Shown here piece by piece: positions 19,279 to 30,171 of a stretch of 64,000 nt of DNA. The position numbers and the translations under genes were made by a program. Position 1 is the first letter of the stretch. The number at the start of each line of letters is the position of its first letter. Location: the NCBI GenBank assembly GCA_001970955.1, contig MPUH01000052.1, positions 1-64,000 on the forward strand. Reading direction: 5' to 3'. This DNA is from Stentor coeruleus. Its lineage: Eukaryota; Ciliophora; Heterotrichea; Heterotrichida; Stentoridae. Below the pieces are notes generated by a model that was not told the origin of the DNA, searched no databases, and was given only the letters and a program-made list of their open reading frames with translations.

Positions 19279-21225
19279 ATGGAAATTCAAAGATGCAGAT
19301 TTCTTGAGCATATTCCAGCTGAAATCATGCATTTAGCTGCGAACAACTCAAACTGTCTGTGCTTGTTCCACAATTCCTCTATTTTCCTCTACAAATCTTC
19401 GACTTGGGCGCTGATTTTTACATATCCCCCAGTAAAATCTGTAGAGCTAAGAAGAGTTCTTTGGCACGATTCCAATTCTTTTGTAGCTGCAGGTCTTGGA
19501 GGCTTACTTTTTATGTATAGCAGTGAAAAAATTGAGCCTTTAGTAACCTGCAGAGTATCTGGAGGCGGAATTTGGGACATGGTAAATAAGTCAAATTCCT
19601 ACCTTCTCGCTTGTGACGATGGGATTTTACGTCTTTTCACTTACGAAGACGAGTCTTTTACTTTGACCCAATCATTTCCCAAACAAGACAGTAAATTACT
19701 AAGCTGTCTAATACACGAGTTTAACTATTTCGCATCAACTTCCTCAGGGTCAATCATAAAATTCTCCTCAAAAGGCCAAATTATACAAAGAATGCAAGGT
19801 GAAGGGCCAATTTGGGCTTTAGCATATGTGGGAAATTTCCTTATATCAGGAGAAAGTTCTGGGATGCTAAGCTTTTGGAACGACTCTAGAGGAACTTTGA
19901 AGCAGCAAGTTAAAACCCATGAAGCTGATATTTTATGTCTTTTTAGTACTGAAGAAGAGGTTTATGCAAGTGGGGTTGATTCAAAAGTGGTTAGATGCTC
20001 ACTTCATAATAACGAATGGCTGATAACTGGCAAAGCTCGAGGTCAAAGCCATGATGTTCGAGCTTTAGCTCAAGTTAATGGTAATTTGATTTCTGGAGGG
20101 GTCACAAGCGATATTTGTGTTTACACTCAGGAAATATTCGAAACCCAAGGGAATTTCCGTGTGAATTTCAAAAACCAAGTTCAATTTAAAAAGAATCCTG
20201 TTAGGCATATTGCAACTTTAACATATGGCCAAGCTGTGAGAACTAGGAAAAATGTTGTTATGCACAATTTAGGCCATTCAATGCATTTATGGCAAATTGA
20301 TAATGATAGCAAGTCTATAGTAAAACTTTTTGATATCATCCCTAAAGGAAACTCAGGAATCAGTGCTTTCGCTTTAAGCAAGTCATTAAAGCATTTAAGC
20401 TATTCTACATTACAAAGCACTAAGCTTTTAAGTTTGGATATCGAGACTCCAAGCTTAGAATATATAGAAAATTCTTTAGTCCCAAGTACTGCCTTAGAGT
20501 TTTCATCAGCATATCTTTACTTAGCATATACTGATTTGTACGCTGTAAGCTTGAAAACTTTGGAGTCTTTACATTTGTACAGATTTAATAGTGTTTGTGT
20601 TAAAATGTCAATCGAAAGTCAATATTGCTGTGTACTTCTAAGAAACAACCAAGTTCAAGTATTCAAAAACAACCAGTTTCTATTCTCATTGCCACAAGTT
20701 GAAAAACCTATAACAGCTATAGGCTTTGGGGGGAAAAAAAATGTGTATGTAGTTACTGATGATAACGCCCTACAAGGCTATAGGACCAAAACTCAAGAGC
20801 CTGACCCTTTTACATCAAAATATGCATATAGACTTCCAAAAAACTTTTTAAATGAAGTAAACAGAGTAGTAGGAATCCTTCCTTTTAGCAAAACAGCTTT
20901 AATTTTATATACGCATTACTCGTTTACTCTTGTTGAACTAGACAAAAAACCTCCTAAAAAATGTGAAATTGTGACAAAAGACCGATTCCCTGAACACAAA
21001 CACAGTTGGGCTGGAGTTTTAAGCATGCATTCTTTGCATTCAAAGAAAAAAACCTTAGGGGAAACTGCGGAGAAAACCTTAGAAAATTTTGTAATCAACA
21101 AACGATTTGGGCCTATTTATGACATGAGTGTCAATGATGGGGTATGGACAGTCTGCGAACTAGATTGGGACAGGATTTTAGAACTCAAGCCCAAGCCGCT
21201 AGACATACACAAATACGGAACTTAA
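19279..21225 (+). CDS. UTP4: UTP4 (Cirhin) homologue, t-UTP subunit of the SSU processome
   Basis: 648 aa, no intron; human UTP4 is about 690. A WD40-type repeat protein with no membrane segment. Diagnostic stretches: RCRFLEHIPAEIMHLAANN at the start (human RVRFFNYVPSGIRCVAYNN), a GGGIWDM strand, SGESSGMLSFWNDSRGTL, SHDVRALAQVNGNLISGG (human THDVRTVAHSPTALISGG), and a C-terminal GPIYDM...W...KYGT tail typical of the family. UTP4 belongs to the t-UTP/UTP-A complex that binds the 5' external transcribed spacer and starts 18S pre-rRNA processing in the nucleolus. The start is supported by homology from residue 5 onward. It is convergent with SIN3, with 49 bp between stop codons. Confidence 0.93.
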   Translation: MEIQRCRFLEHIPAEIMHLAANNSNCLCLFHNSSIFLYKSSTWALIFTYPPVKSVELRRVLWHDSNSFVAAGLGGLLFMYSSEKIEPLVTCRVSGGGIWDMVNKSNSYLLACDDGILRLFTYEDESFTLTQSFPKQDSKLLSCLIHEFNYFASTSSGSIIKFSSKGQIIQRMQGEGPIWALAYVGNFLISGESSGMLSFWNDSRGTLKQQVKTHEADILCLFSTEEEVYASGVDSKVVRCSLHNNEWLITGKARGQSHDVRALAQVNGNLISGGVTSDICVYTQEIFETQGNFRVNFKNQVQFKKNPVRHIATLTYGQAVRTRKNVVMHNLGHSMHLWQIDNDSKSIVKLFDIIPKGNSGISAFALSKSLKHLSYSTLQSTKLLSLDIETPSLEYIENSLVPSTALEFSSAYLYLAYTDLYAVSLKTLESLHLYRFNSVCVKMSIESQYCCVLLRNNQVQVFKNNQFLFSLPQVEKPITAIGFGGKKNVYVVTDDNALQGYRTKTQEPDPFTSKYAYRLPKNFLNEVNRVVGILPFSKTALILYTHYSFTLVELDKKPPKKCEIVTKDRFPEHKHSWAGVLSMHSLHSKKKTLGETAEKTLENFVINKRFGPIYDMSVNDGVWTVCELDWDRILELKPKPLDIHKYGT

Positions 21226-21274
21226 AATTAGCTAAAATCTCATATAAGTCTATTATCTAGAGTCATAATTTGTA

Positions 21275-24200
21275 TTATTGTTGATATATCCATGAATCTC
21301 TAAATACTTTGAACTTTTTTTCTGAGTACTCACTGAGTTTTTGATACAATGAGTTCTTGTCCTGGCATACAAAGCTCTCATTTTCGCTTTCTAGTAATAA
21401 ATAATTAGAATAGTATCTAGTATTTATCATAAAATCCTCACCTCCTGGTATATAATGAAGTTTATATGAATTTTCGACCATCCCATGCATTGTGTTGTGA
21501 TAATAAAAAAGCTCATTAGCTACATCGTTGATCACAAGGTCACTTTGTTTCAAGTACATTTCAAGTCTGTATTGCATAGATTGTATTTCTTCAATCATAG
21601 TGCTTTGAGCATTTGTGTTCAAATAATGCTTTTTGTACTTTTGTGCATTTTTCACACTTTGCTCGTTGAGTTTTTCATATGGGCTTTCTATATAAGTTAT
21701 GCTTAAAATACAGTTTTTTGCGTTCCAGTGCATGCGAATTATTTGTGAAGTTGGGGATACCCCAAGGAACTCAGCCAAATACATCTCTTCGTTAAGTTTT
21801 GATTTTGAAAATTTCGAGTATAAAGATGAAGCTTTTCCTGTAGCATCATCATTGACTAATGCTTGCAATGATTTAGCCGCGTAGTTGACAAGTTTGTCAA
21901 ATGTAAAAAATATATAACTATCATTTCCAAGCAAGCTCCTACATTTATCTTCAAACTTGCTAGTATCTAAAGTATTCCGCAGTAAGCCACAAACAACTTT
22001 AAGAAAACCTAGGTATTCAGTTTCAACACTTATATCAAATTTATAAGGCCCATATTCCATTTTGGTATATTCCAAATCTTTACTATGACTTAAGATAAGC
22101 TTCACTTTAAGCAATCTTTCATAGATATCATAGAAAAATCTGATGAAATAATAAACAGTGCAAGGCGTATACATAACTTGATTATCTTTAATAAGAGGAA
22201 GAAAAGCAACAAAGCTCTGATCTTTTTTTAGAGTCATAGGGTCTTGGACAACTTCAGATAATGAGTTTTCATCTATATCCATATCGCTATTATTGTCAAT
22301 ATTAATCCACCTGTCGATGATTTTCTTTGTGTACTCGACATCAGTGCTTACTTTATTAGGTTCAGAGCTTTCATCTTCAGGGATGCTTCCAAAGAACTCT
22401 TCAACTTTATGGTGGACTATATCAGAAGGCAGCTTAATTCCCATGAATTCTTTAAAAATTCCTTGAATCCACTTGTCTATTTTAGTTTTGTCTAACATAT
22501 TGAACTTCTCCAAAGCAAAAAGGATAATACGGATTGAGTCATAAACTAGTGAAGGACATGCGAAAAGCAGCCTAAAATGAGGTAAAGTGCAATAATCAGG
22601 GGCATTCACATAACGGAGCTTTTTTTCTTGTATGTCTAACTGTTTGAATTCTTCAATAACCTCATCTTTAAAACCCTCTGGAACTCTATGAATCACTCCT
22701 GAGCTCAAACCTGAGAAACTGTTAAAAAACAGTGTATTTCGTGACCCACCAATAAACTCGTAATTCTGTTGAGTAAGTTCATTTCTTAAAAACTTTCGAA
22801 GAGTATTTTTAGCTTCTTCTTTATATGTATGACGAGCTTTAGCTTCTGTTAGGAAAGCTTTAGGGTTAGTCATTCTTTTTTCATTTTGTTTAAAATAGAA
22901 ACTCCGATGGTCCAAACTTTTATAAAAATTCTTCTCAGCTATTTCTTTCCAAACACGCTCACTATCAAATTTGCTAGTTTTCCTCCATGTTTCTACCTTT
23001 GACCTAATCCTACTTATCACAACAGGTAAGGATTTAATAGGGCTAACTCTGAGCATTTCTATAATTTTCTGTGCATGATCACTATAAATACTTAGTATCG
23101 GCCGCAAGCGTATTTTACTAAATATTTTTTCGTCTAGGGTGAAATTTTTCTGCTGTTCAGGGGTCAACTCATTAGCTTTTTCTAAAGCTTTTTCCAAAAG
23201 TTTTAAAGTATAACTAGCGTTTTCAGTCGCCATGTCTAATTCGAACCTCTCATCTTCACATTTAAATAGTGCATCTTCGAAAATATTCTTACGGAAATGT
23301 CTAAATGAAAAGTCTTCTGACCCATAAGGCACTGAAACCCAAATTCCATTAATTTCATGCTCAGAACGTTCTTTTAATATCCTTGGCCGTTGTATTTCTA
23401 AATAACTATGCCCATGCCTTTTGCTTTTTGATGTATCAAAATCTGAAAGGGGACGGAAAAAAAGCCCATGTTTCCTTCGACTACTTTCTCTTGTTGTTGC
23501 AATAAACTTGAAAACTTCAAACATTTCATTGAGTTGGTTTTGAATAAAAGTAATTATCTCTCTGTTTTCTTCTTTTTGTAAGCGCCTTATAGAATGAGAA
23601 GGGATATTAAGGAAGCTTATATAATTTGAAACTTTGAATAGAGGCTCAACTAATTCGAAAAGTTCTATTCTTGTTATCACAGACTCACTATAAAGCTCAA
23701 AAGCTTTGATGAGTTCTAAGTAGTAATCCGTACCTTGCTGGGAGTTTAGTTCCATAACTTTTTTTAGCCTTTTGAAAAAGAGGACCTCATTTTTATTTAT
23801 TGGCTCAGAAATCGCATCTTCGACCATTTTTTCAACTGTCAAATTCGACGGTGAAGCTTTTTTCTTGGAAGGCTTAGCGTTTAAAGGCTCGTAATCTTCC
23901 TCCTCTTCAGAACTTGAATTCTCATAGTAATTAGGCAAAAATGCTTTGAAACTCTCTATAAGCACTGGATAGTCTACCATTATCACCCGCACAGAATTGT
24001 TGACTTCTTCGATTGTCATAGTTTTATCTTGATATTTTTTTAAGACTTGTATGAATTCAGTATAAACCCCAGGGCGATCTTTTGTTTCTTCTTTGACCCG
24101 CCTCATATAATCAATTGCTTCATTGTAATGAGGACGAGTTTCAACATTGATTCTGTAGTTAGAAGGGATTAGTTTGTTAAATTCTACAAGCAAGTGCCGA

Positions 24201-24385
24201 TGTCCTTTAAAAAGCTCTTGGACGCGCTTGCAAACACTTTCAGTATCTAGTCTAATTAGTAATTACTTCTGTTCCTTAAAACCTTTCATAATCGTCAAGA
24301 ACTCTTCATATTTGCTAGCTTGGTCCCTGAACTTATTACGAACTAAGGTTAAGTATTTCCTTGCGCAATCAACGCGTCTTTCCAT
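21275..24385 (-). CDS. SIN3: SIN3 transcriptional co-repressor
   Basis: The minus-strand intron GTAATTACTAATTAG (24252-24266) splits the first paired amphipathic helix (PAH) domain. Exon 1 encodes VDCARKYLTLVRNKFRDQAS and exon 2 continues LDTESVCKRVQELFKGHRHL. The product is 1031 aa. PAH1 (~3-60), PAH2 (~80-145, RPGVYTEFIQVLKKYQDKTM) and PAH3 (~185-250) are followed by the HDAC-interaction domain (SYLEIQRPRILKERSEHEIN, then GIWVSVPYGSEDFSFRHFRK) and a conserved C-terminal domain ending FRDSWIYQQ. SIN3 is the scaffold of the Rpd3/HDAC co-repressor complex and binds repressors through its PAH domains. It is short for the family (1100-1500 aa) but all core parts are present. A downstream in-frame ATG exists, but starting there would lose PAH1. 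Confidence 0.93.
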
Positions 24386-24590
24386 TTAGAATATTATTAT
24401 AATCCATCAAATTATAATAATACCCTAAGATGGGCTTTAGGCAAATATGCTTGATAGGGGGAGTATGCATTTAATTTTCTCAACTTCTGAATATACAAAA
24501 AGTTCTGTTTAAAAATCTTCAAAAACCAAAGAGGGAACTTAAGGATGGAATCTTAGTATTAGTTATTAGATATATGTAAAAGTAAATCTT

Positions 24591-25994
24591 CTATAAATCG
24601 ATTTCTAGGATTGGTAATGACCAAAAATTGAAGTCTTGGTACAGTTCATCGTTGTTTGGAGTCTCATTAGGATTTATACTGTTGAGAAATTTGATGTCAT
24701 CTGATGTCAGGTGACGATATCTAGTTCTCCCTCCAAGGACACTGTTTTCGATAAACTCCTGATTTGACACGTAGGCTAGGAACTTTTCCCAACCCGGAAG
24801 TTCTTTTACATAGTTTTTAATAACTTTAGACCTACTGTCACGAAGCTCGCAGCCGATTTTTGTCAGAAAACCCATGAACCCTTTACGGAAAAGAGACTTT
24901 TTGTAAAGGACCTCAGGATTTTCTGACTGCTCAAGCATCTTTTCTATAAACCTTGCGTCAAAGAACTATATAGGATTTACTGCAAGAAGGAGCAAATTTG
25001 ATTCTGATGAAAGAATGGTGAGGATTGTTTGGTAGCAGACACAGTGCAAAATAGAATTCCAAAAGTTTGCGAAAAATATTTCCTGTATAAAAATTACAGT
25101 GCATAAGCGGATAAAAGACGATTGGGCAACCACGAGCTGAATCACCCCAAAATTAGACTTAGTAGCCAGTCCAACCGCGTTAATTATTATGATTTTTGTT
25201 TCATTTGTAGTTTTAGATCCAAGCAAGTCACATAAAGTCTGTATATTATCAGCTATAATCTTTATACCTAGTTGTGTTGCTTGAGTCTCACGTTGCAATT
25301 TTAAGATCTCACATAAAACCATTAGCGGATATTTACCTTGCTTTTGATCTTTAAACACTAATTTACCAAGACAAGATATTGTGAAAACTCTATTCAAAAG
25401 GCTTGGATTAACCTTTGGTATTAAATCTACAATGATTTCAGTGCAAACCCTTGCCGTATCTTCACATCTGCCAGTTACAAAATTTAGCAGACTATTCAAA
25501 AGATCATCACAAGTTTCATAGTAATTAATAATCAAATCCTTTGTAAGCTGCGCTATGCTAGAGCTCATAAGATTTTGAGTAAGGACTTCAATGCTTTTGG
25601 AATCTAAAAAGAATTCTTTGAGTACCCCATTTTTCCTACTAATAATTGGTTTTAGGAACTGATAAAAATACCCACAAGAAGTAGGGTTAATCTCGTAATA
25701 ATCTAAGAATCCTAAACTTTCCTTGAGGATTTCTTTATCAAAAAACTTTTCTGGAGTTGTGCTAGCAATATGGGCTAGTAATTGTCCAGCAAAATAAGGT
25801 TTTGATGCGTTAATATTTGTTTCTTTAGGAAAAAGGCTTTTTATTAGAGCTAATAAGTGTCTTTTTGTTATTCGCGAGAATTCATATTGGGAAATCTGAG
25901 AAAGGTTGTCTAGTCCGTCATTGCCTAGGCTTAAAAAAGCTTCAGGGTCTCCTAAGTCCAAAAAAATTGAAAAACCTTGCTTAAATGATTCCAT
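24591..25994 (-). CDS. SAPS-domain protein, PP6 regulatory subunit
   Basis: The intron GTAAATCCTATATAG (24966-24980, minus) joins LLLLA to FFDARFIEKMLEQ, giving 462 aa. The whole protein is alpha-helical. The stretch SLFRKGFMGFLTKIGCEL, followed by LPGWEKFLAYVSNQEFIENS, matches the C-terminal part of the SAPS domain (G-Y/F-MGHLTKIAN and W..F). The middle (TGRCEDTARVCTEIIVDLIP; NFWNSILHCV) fits its helical repeats. SAPS proteins bind the PP6 catalytic subunit (SIT4 in yeast) and control cell cycle and nutrient responses. It is short compared with animal PP6R proteins (800-900 aa), lacking the variable tail. It lies 205 bp downstream of the SIN3 start on the same strand. Confidence 0.75.
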
Positions 25995-26303
25995 TATTAG
26001 TGGTTGTAGCTTATGAATAAAAATAATAGGCTGATAAGAAGATCTGACTTCATATTCAATTAACTTTCATAAAACTAAGTAAATGCATATTATAGTCTAA
26101 AAAATATCTAGAATGCTCCAAAATTATTGGTGAATACAATTTTGTGATATAAAAATTTAGTCGTCAGGGATTATAATGATAGATAGTGCTTCGGTATATA
26201 AAAAATAATACATTTGCATGGAAACTTTAAGAATAAGGTATAAAATTCAAGTGGTGATGGAATAAGGATTTTGTGATCTGCAAGAAACTCAAAGGAGAGA
26301 ATT
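25995..26303. other. Intergenic, 309 bp
   Basis: Spacer upstream of the SAPS gene. No feature recognised; it should hold that gene's promoter. Confidence 0.4.
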
Positions 26304-26791
26304 ATGGATTTTTTTGATAAGAATAAGATAAAAAATAATGGAGTAAAAAATGAAGTTTTGTATATTTTAGCTTCGACTACTTTTTTAAATTATGGATAAG
26401 GAAGGTGAGTTTAAAAAGTTTTAGGGCTGGCAACACACATTTATGATTGAAAAGCATTCTAAATCAAACTTTGGGTTTTATATGACCAGGCATAATTAGA
26501 TGATTATGGCCGGGCTAAAAATTGTTAATGCTGTGAGATGACCTTTTTCAATGCTAAGTTGTAAATGCAATAGTGCTGATATAAGAGCTAGCTGATTTCA
26601 GAACTTAATTACAAAAAATTATAATGTTTGTCTTATTCTTATATGAAGACTATTTATAAAATGGAATATGAAATGCTTAAATTTTTTGTTTTATCTAAAT
26701 GGGCTAAGAAATTCGGTAAAGTATCTTTAAATACTATTGAGCTTTTATAAAAATGCTAAAGGAATGAACTTAGTTGATTGACATAAATGTT
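26304..26791 (+). pseudogene. Probable decayed gene with frameshifts, possibly MED14-like
   Basis: Three coding-like blocks occur in two frames. From ATG 26304 there are 31 open codons (MDFFDKNKIKNNGVKNEVLY...STTFLNYG). From ATG 26393 in another frame comes MDKEGEFKKF, TAG, GWQHTFMIEKHSKSNFGFYM...AGLKIVNAVR. From 26661, back in the first frame, comes KMEYEMLKFFVLSKWAKKFG then KVSLNTIELL. The last block recalls the LVKWANNAGKV region of Mediator subunit 14, but the match is short and from memory. G+C is higher than in surrounding DNA. No 15-nt intron explains the stops. Confidence 0.35.
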
Positions 26792-28100
26792 TATAAGTTT
26801 TAATTTTTGACTTTAAATCATTGAAAATATAATTTTTGTAGTAAATCAAACTATATTTGTTCTTTATACAGTTTTGTTACTTATGAGCTCAAGTATAAGA
26901 ATAAATATCAAAATATACTATGTTAAGAAAGTGTATTAATATAAATATGTAAATAATGAAAAAATTATTACCGCTACTTATTATTTCTATTATTTATTTG
27001 TTCAATAACAATGATACACAATATTATTTTTGTTTATTCTTTTTTAGAACTTGCAATTCACTTTATTTTTTCAAATCTTCAAATATTTATTCGGAACTTG
27101 AGATTTTTCCGAGATAGTTTACTATCATTTACGATATATTTTATGTAACCCCTAAACTAATCTATACATGAACTTAATAGCTTTCAGGAGGAAATATTTC
27201 TTTGACAGGCTAATCTATAATTTTTTATATATTCTTATTCAAGCTAACTGTTTTTGTATTTACTTATGCTAATTATAAGTTTAAATAAAATAAACTAATA
27301 TAATTCGAATAATGACTAGAAATTAAAATCAAAACTAACTTTTGAAATTATTTTTATATTAAAATTTAAAGCATTACATATATCTCTTGATAATATTTTT
27401 GCAATTATTCCACTACATCAAGCTTTTTGACAAGTACATTAGATTATCTTCAATATAATAATAATAAATAAATCATGATAGCTATAAATTTTAATTCTTA
27501 CATATAAAACACAAATAAACAATTTCAAATCATATCGTTTACACTAGTTTATAGCCTTATAATTTCTTTTTAAATTGCTGTAATAAGATTATATATATTG
27601 AAGAATAGCCTTTCATTACTTTATGCTAAAAAGTGTAAATTATTTTCCTGCTTCTAAAATAGTATAATTAATTTATCAGGAATATAAAAATTGAATTCAG
27701 TTTGTTGAATTTAATATTTTCTTCAAACTACAATTGATTCCTCCATTTAAATATCATATAAAATTTTACTTTATAAAATATGCAGCTTAATTTGTATAAG
27801 ATTTTCTCATAGACTTTTCATCTTTATTATAATGTTTAAATAATGAATCAATTTAGAATTAATTTATAAACAATTTTTGCGTGACCACTTTAAAAATCTA
27901 TGCTGTTAGCATCATTGAATATTATCACTTATTTTAAAAAAATAATAATTATTTTTGACGCGTTAATACTAGGAAATAAATCTAAATAGTAACTATCTGT
28001 GTGCACATATTTTATATACTTTTTAACTTTTCTAATTGGTTAATGTAAATATCAATTGATATCTTAGTATGAACCTACCTAATAATGGAATCAATATTCT
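26792..28100. other. Intergenic, 1.3 kb, very A+T rich
   Basis: Nothing recognised on either strand; open frames are short and A+T driven. Confidence 0.5.
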
Positions 28101-28815
28101 AGATTAGTATAAGTGTCTTTGGCATACATCAACAAGGGCAATTTACGGATGCAACGAGCAAAGAAAAAAAATTATCATTTAAAACTGACAATGAGTAAGA
28201 ATTCATCAGGGTTTAATATACACGAGCTTCTTTCAGTGNTAAGTGTCTTTGGCATACATCAACAAGGGCAATTTACGGATGCAACGAGCAAAGAAAAAAA
28301 ATTTTCATTTAAAACTGACAATGAGTAAGAATTCATCAGGGTTTAATATACACGAGCTTCTTTCAGTTAATATGAAGATTCTGAATGGAAACCTTCATAC
28401 CTGGCATCAAAGCAAAATTCAATCTAACTTATAGATTAGAAACCTGAAAATCACCTAGAGTCCAATAAATTTTAAAGCAACTCAAAGATTATCATAAAGT
28501 TTCAAAGCAAGCAATGCATCAGGGGTAGATTTAATTAAAATTTCTCAATCAAGCCACTCGAATGAGAAAGTCAATTAAAAATTTCTTATAAAATTCAAAA
28601 CCTAAGCACCTTTAATAGATAATAGACCTAAAACAAATTCATCAAAGAGCAACTTGTCAAAAATTACACAAGAGAGAGGCAATAATAACTCAAATTCTTG
28701 AAGATTTACATTCAAGAGATTGAAGAAATTCTTAAATATGAGCAAATGAAAAGAATTCATCTAGAAGAGATGCTAGACAGATCATTATAAGTAACTAAGG
28801 ATAATAACCTATATT
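28101..28815 (+). pseudogene. Probable eroded coding sequence just upstream of the gene at 28849
   Basis: A single + frame reads like protein through ~190 codons (after collapsing the 28239 junction) but carries 13 TAA/TAG and two TGA. Clear stretches are SVFGIHQQGQFTDATSKEKK, YEDSEWKPSYLASKQNSI and, at the 3' end, IQEIEEILKYEQMKRIHLEE then MLDRSL, a good coiled coil. After one more stop and a frame change it runs into ENDLFVNDYIMEEKPYKW, the start of the next gene. I read it as a lost 5' part of that gene or of a relative. GTAAGAATTCATCAG (15 nt) is intron-like but does not restore the frame. Confidence 0.4.
28110..28367. repeat. Contig-junction duplication, 128 bp
   Basis: 28110-28237 and 28240-28367 differ at one base (a/t in an A-rich run) and flank the N at 28239. 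Unmerged contig overlap. Confidence 0.9.
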
Positions 28816-28848
28816 GCTGAAAATGATTTGTTTGTTAATGATTATATA

Positions 28849-30126
28849 ATGGAAGAAAAACCCTATAAATGGTTCTTGCAAGAAGTTTGCCGTAAGCACC
28901 TAAGCTTAAAAATTCTTGAAACTGGAATATGCAGGGGTACTAAAGTTATTGCTTGGTACGAAAATACTCTTTCAGATGAAGTTACACTTAAGTCAATCAA
29001 AATGCAAAGTAAAACAAGATATCTAATTAACTATTTTTTGAATCAGAGAGTTCCTATTCTTGAAGAATATGCTCCAGAAAAACTTATTTGCTATCTTTAT
29101 CATAAAACTGGTAAACGTATAGTCACAGCAAGGGAAGCTATTGAACTTGCAGAGAATCAGCTACATGGACTCCAAGTTACAAGTGTCCATATGGCCATAA
29201 ACTCTAACACAGAAATCTTTACATTATCAGCAATCAATATAGGCAGTGAGCTTAACACAGAAATTTTCATATCTCGTTTCGGTAAATATTCTTCACAAAC
29301 TCTGAAAGATTCTGCGATAATAGAAAAAATTATCCACCTTTTAGTCCAAATAAGTGATTTTATAATCAAAGTTACAGCACAAGAAATACATGAAGTGAAT
29401 TTAGACTTACTTATAGATAATGTGGGAAGTTTGACAATTATAAAAATCACTGACCTTAAGCTAAAAACTATAATAATGAGACCTGGATTTTATAGAAAGT
29501 CTTCTATTAAACTTATACAAAGAGACCATAGTTCAGAAGAAAGTGATGAAAGCATAGAGTCTCCTTATATGAATAAAGTAGCTTTTGCTTTGCATGAAAA
29601 AGAAAAAAAACCATTGAGTTTGAAAGTTCCTATAAATAAACCACTGCCGAAGAATAGTCATAATTTCTTGGAGATGATCGCAAATACTATTGATAAAGAA
29701 AGAAGAAAATACTCAGTACAAAATTATTTTCAAAAAAGGAAAGAAAAGGAAATAGAAATAGAAAAAGAAAAGGCAAGAGAAAAGGAAAAAGAAGGTAAAT
29801 TGCAACCGTTATATAAAAAAAAAACTTTCAGGGAGTCAAGGACAATGAAGAAATCCTTATGCAGTCTAAATGATTTGCTTTTTTACTTAGAAAAAACTAG
29901 ACCGAAGATTTGGATAAAAGACGTAGCTGAGATTCCAGTTACAGTGAAGAACATAAACATTAATGTTGACAAGAAGATGCCAAGAAGAAGACAAGCTTCA
30001 GCTAATTATCTCACACCAGTTTCACGGATGAGTCATATAAACCAACTGATCTCAGAAGAAAATCGTATTGGGAAAAAACTTTTTCTACGTACTCATGACG
30101 ATAGATCTGACAGAGCCTCTGTATAA
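28849..30126 (+). CDS. Protein of unknown function, 425 aa
   Basis: Intronless frame ATG 28849 to TAA; the frame is open 20 codons further up, but this ATG has the usual ATA-ATG context. Residues 1-230 are mixed alpha/beta and globular-looking (WFLQEVCRKHLSLKILETGI; KLICYLYHKTGKRIVTAREA). Residues ~250-340 are charged with a Glu/Lys run (KEKEIEIEKEKAREKEKE), and the C-terminus is basic and probably disordered. I recognise no domain. The eroded coding sequence immediately upstream suggests that an earlier version carried a longer N-terminus with coiled coil. It is followed 45 bp later by the FYVE-like kinase on the same strand. Confidence 0.72.
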   Translation: MEEKPYKWFLQEVCRKHLSLKILETGICRGTKVIAWYENTLSDEVTLKSIKMQSKTRYLINYFLNQRVPILEEYAPEKLICYLYHKTGKRIVTAREAIELAENQLHGLQVTSVHMAINSNTEIFTLSAINIGSELNTEIFISRFGKYSSQTLKDSAIIEKIIHLLVQISDFIIKVTAQEIHEVNLDLLIDNVGSLTIIKITDLKLKTIIMRPGFYRKSSIKLIQRDHSSEESDESIESPYMNKVAFALHEKEKKPLSLKVPINKPLPKNSHNFLEMIANTIDKERRKYSVQNYFQKRKEKEIEIEKEKAREKEKEGKLQPLYKKKTFRESRTMKKSLCSLNDLLFYLEKTRPKIWIKDVAEIPVTVKNININVDKKMPRRRQASANYLTPVSRMSHINQLISEENRIGKKLFLRTHDDRSDRASV

Positions 30127-30171
30127 TTTAAGTTTTTATCAATTGCATTTAGGAAAATAGCAAATAATACA

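Noticed and set aside
19107-19307. Short + frame before UTP4
   Set aside because: A+T-driven chance frame overlapping the UTP4 start; UTP4 begins at 19279 by homology.
28113-28434. Two overlapping, nearly identical short proteins (71 and 63 codons)
   Set aside because: They are the two sides of the contig-junction duplication at 28239, in a frame with stops; not a gene pair.
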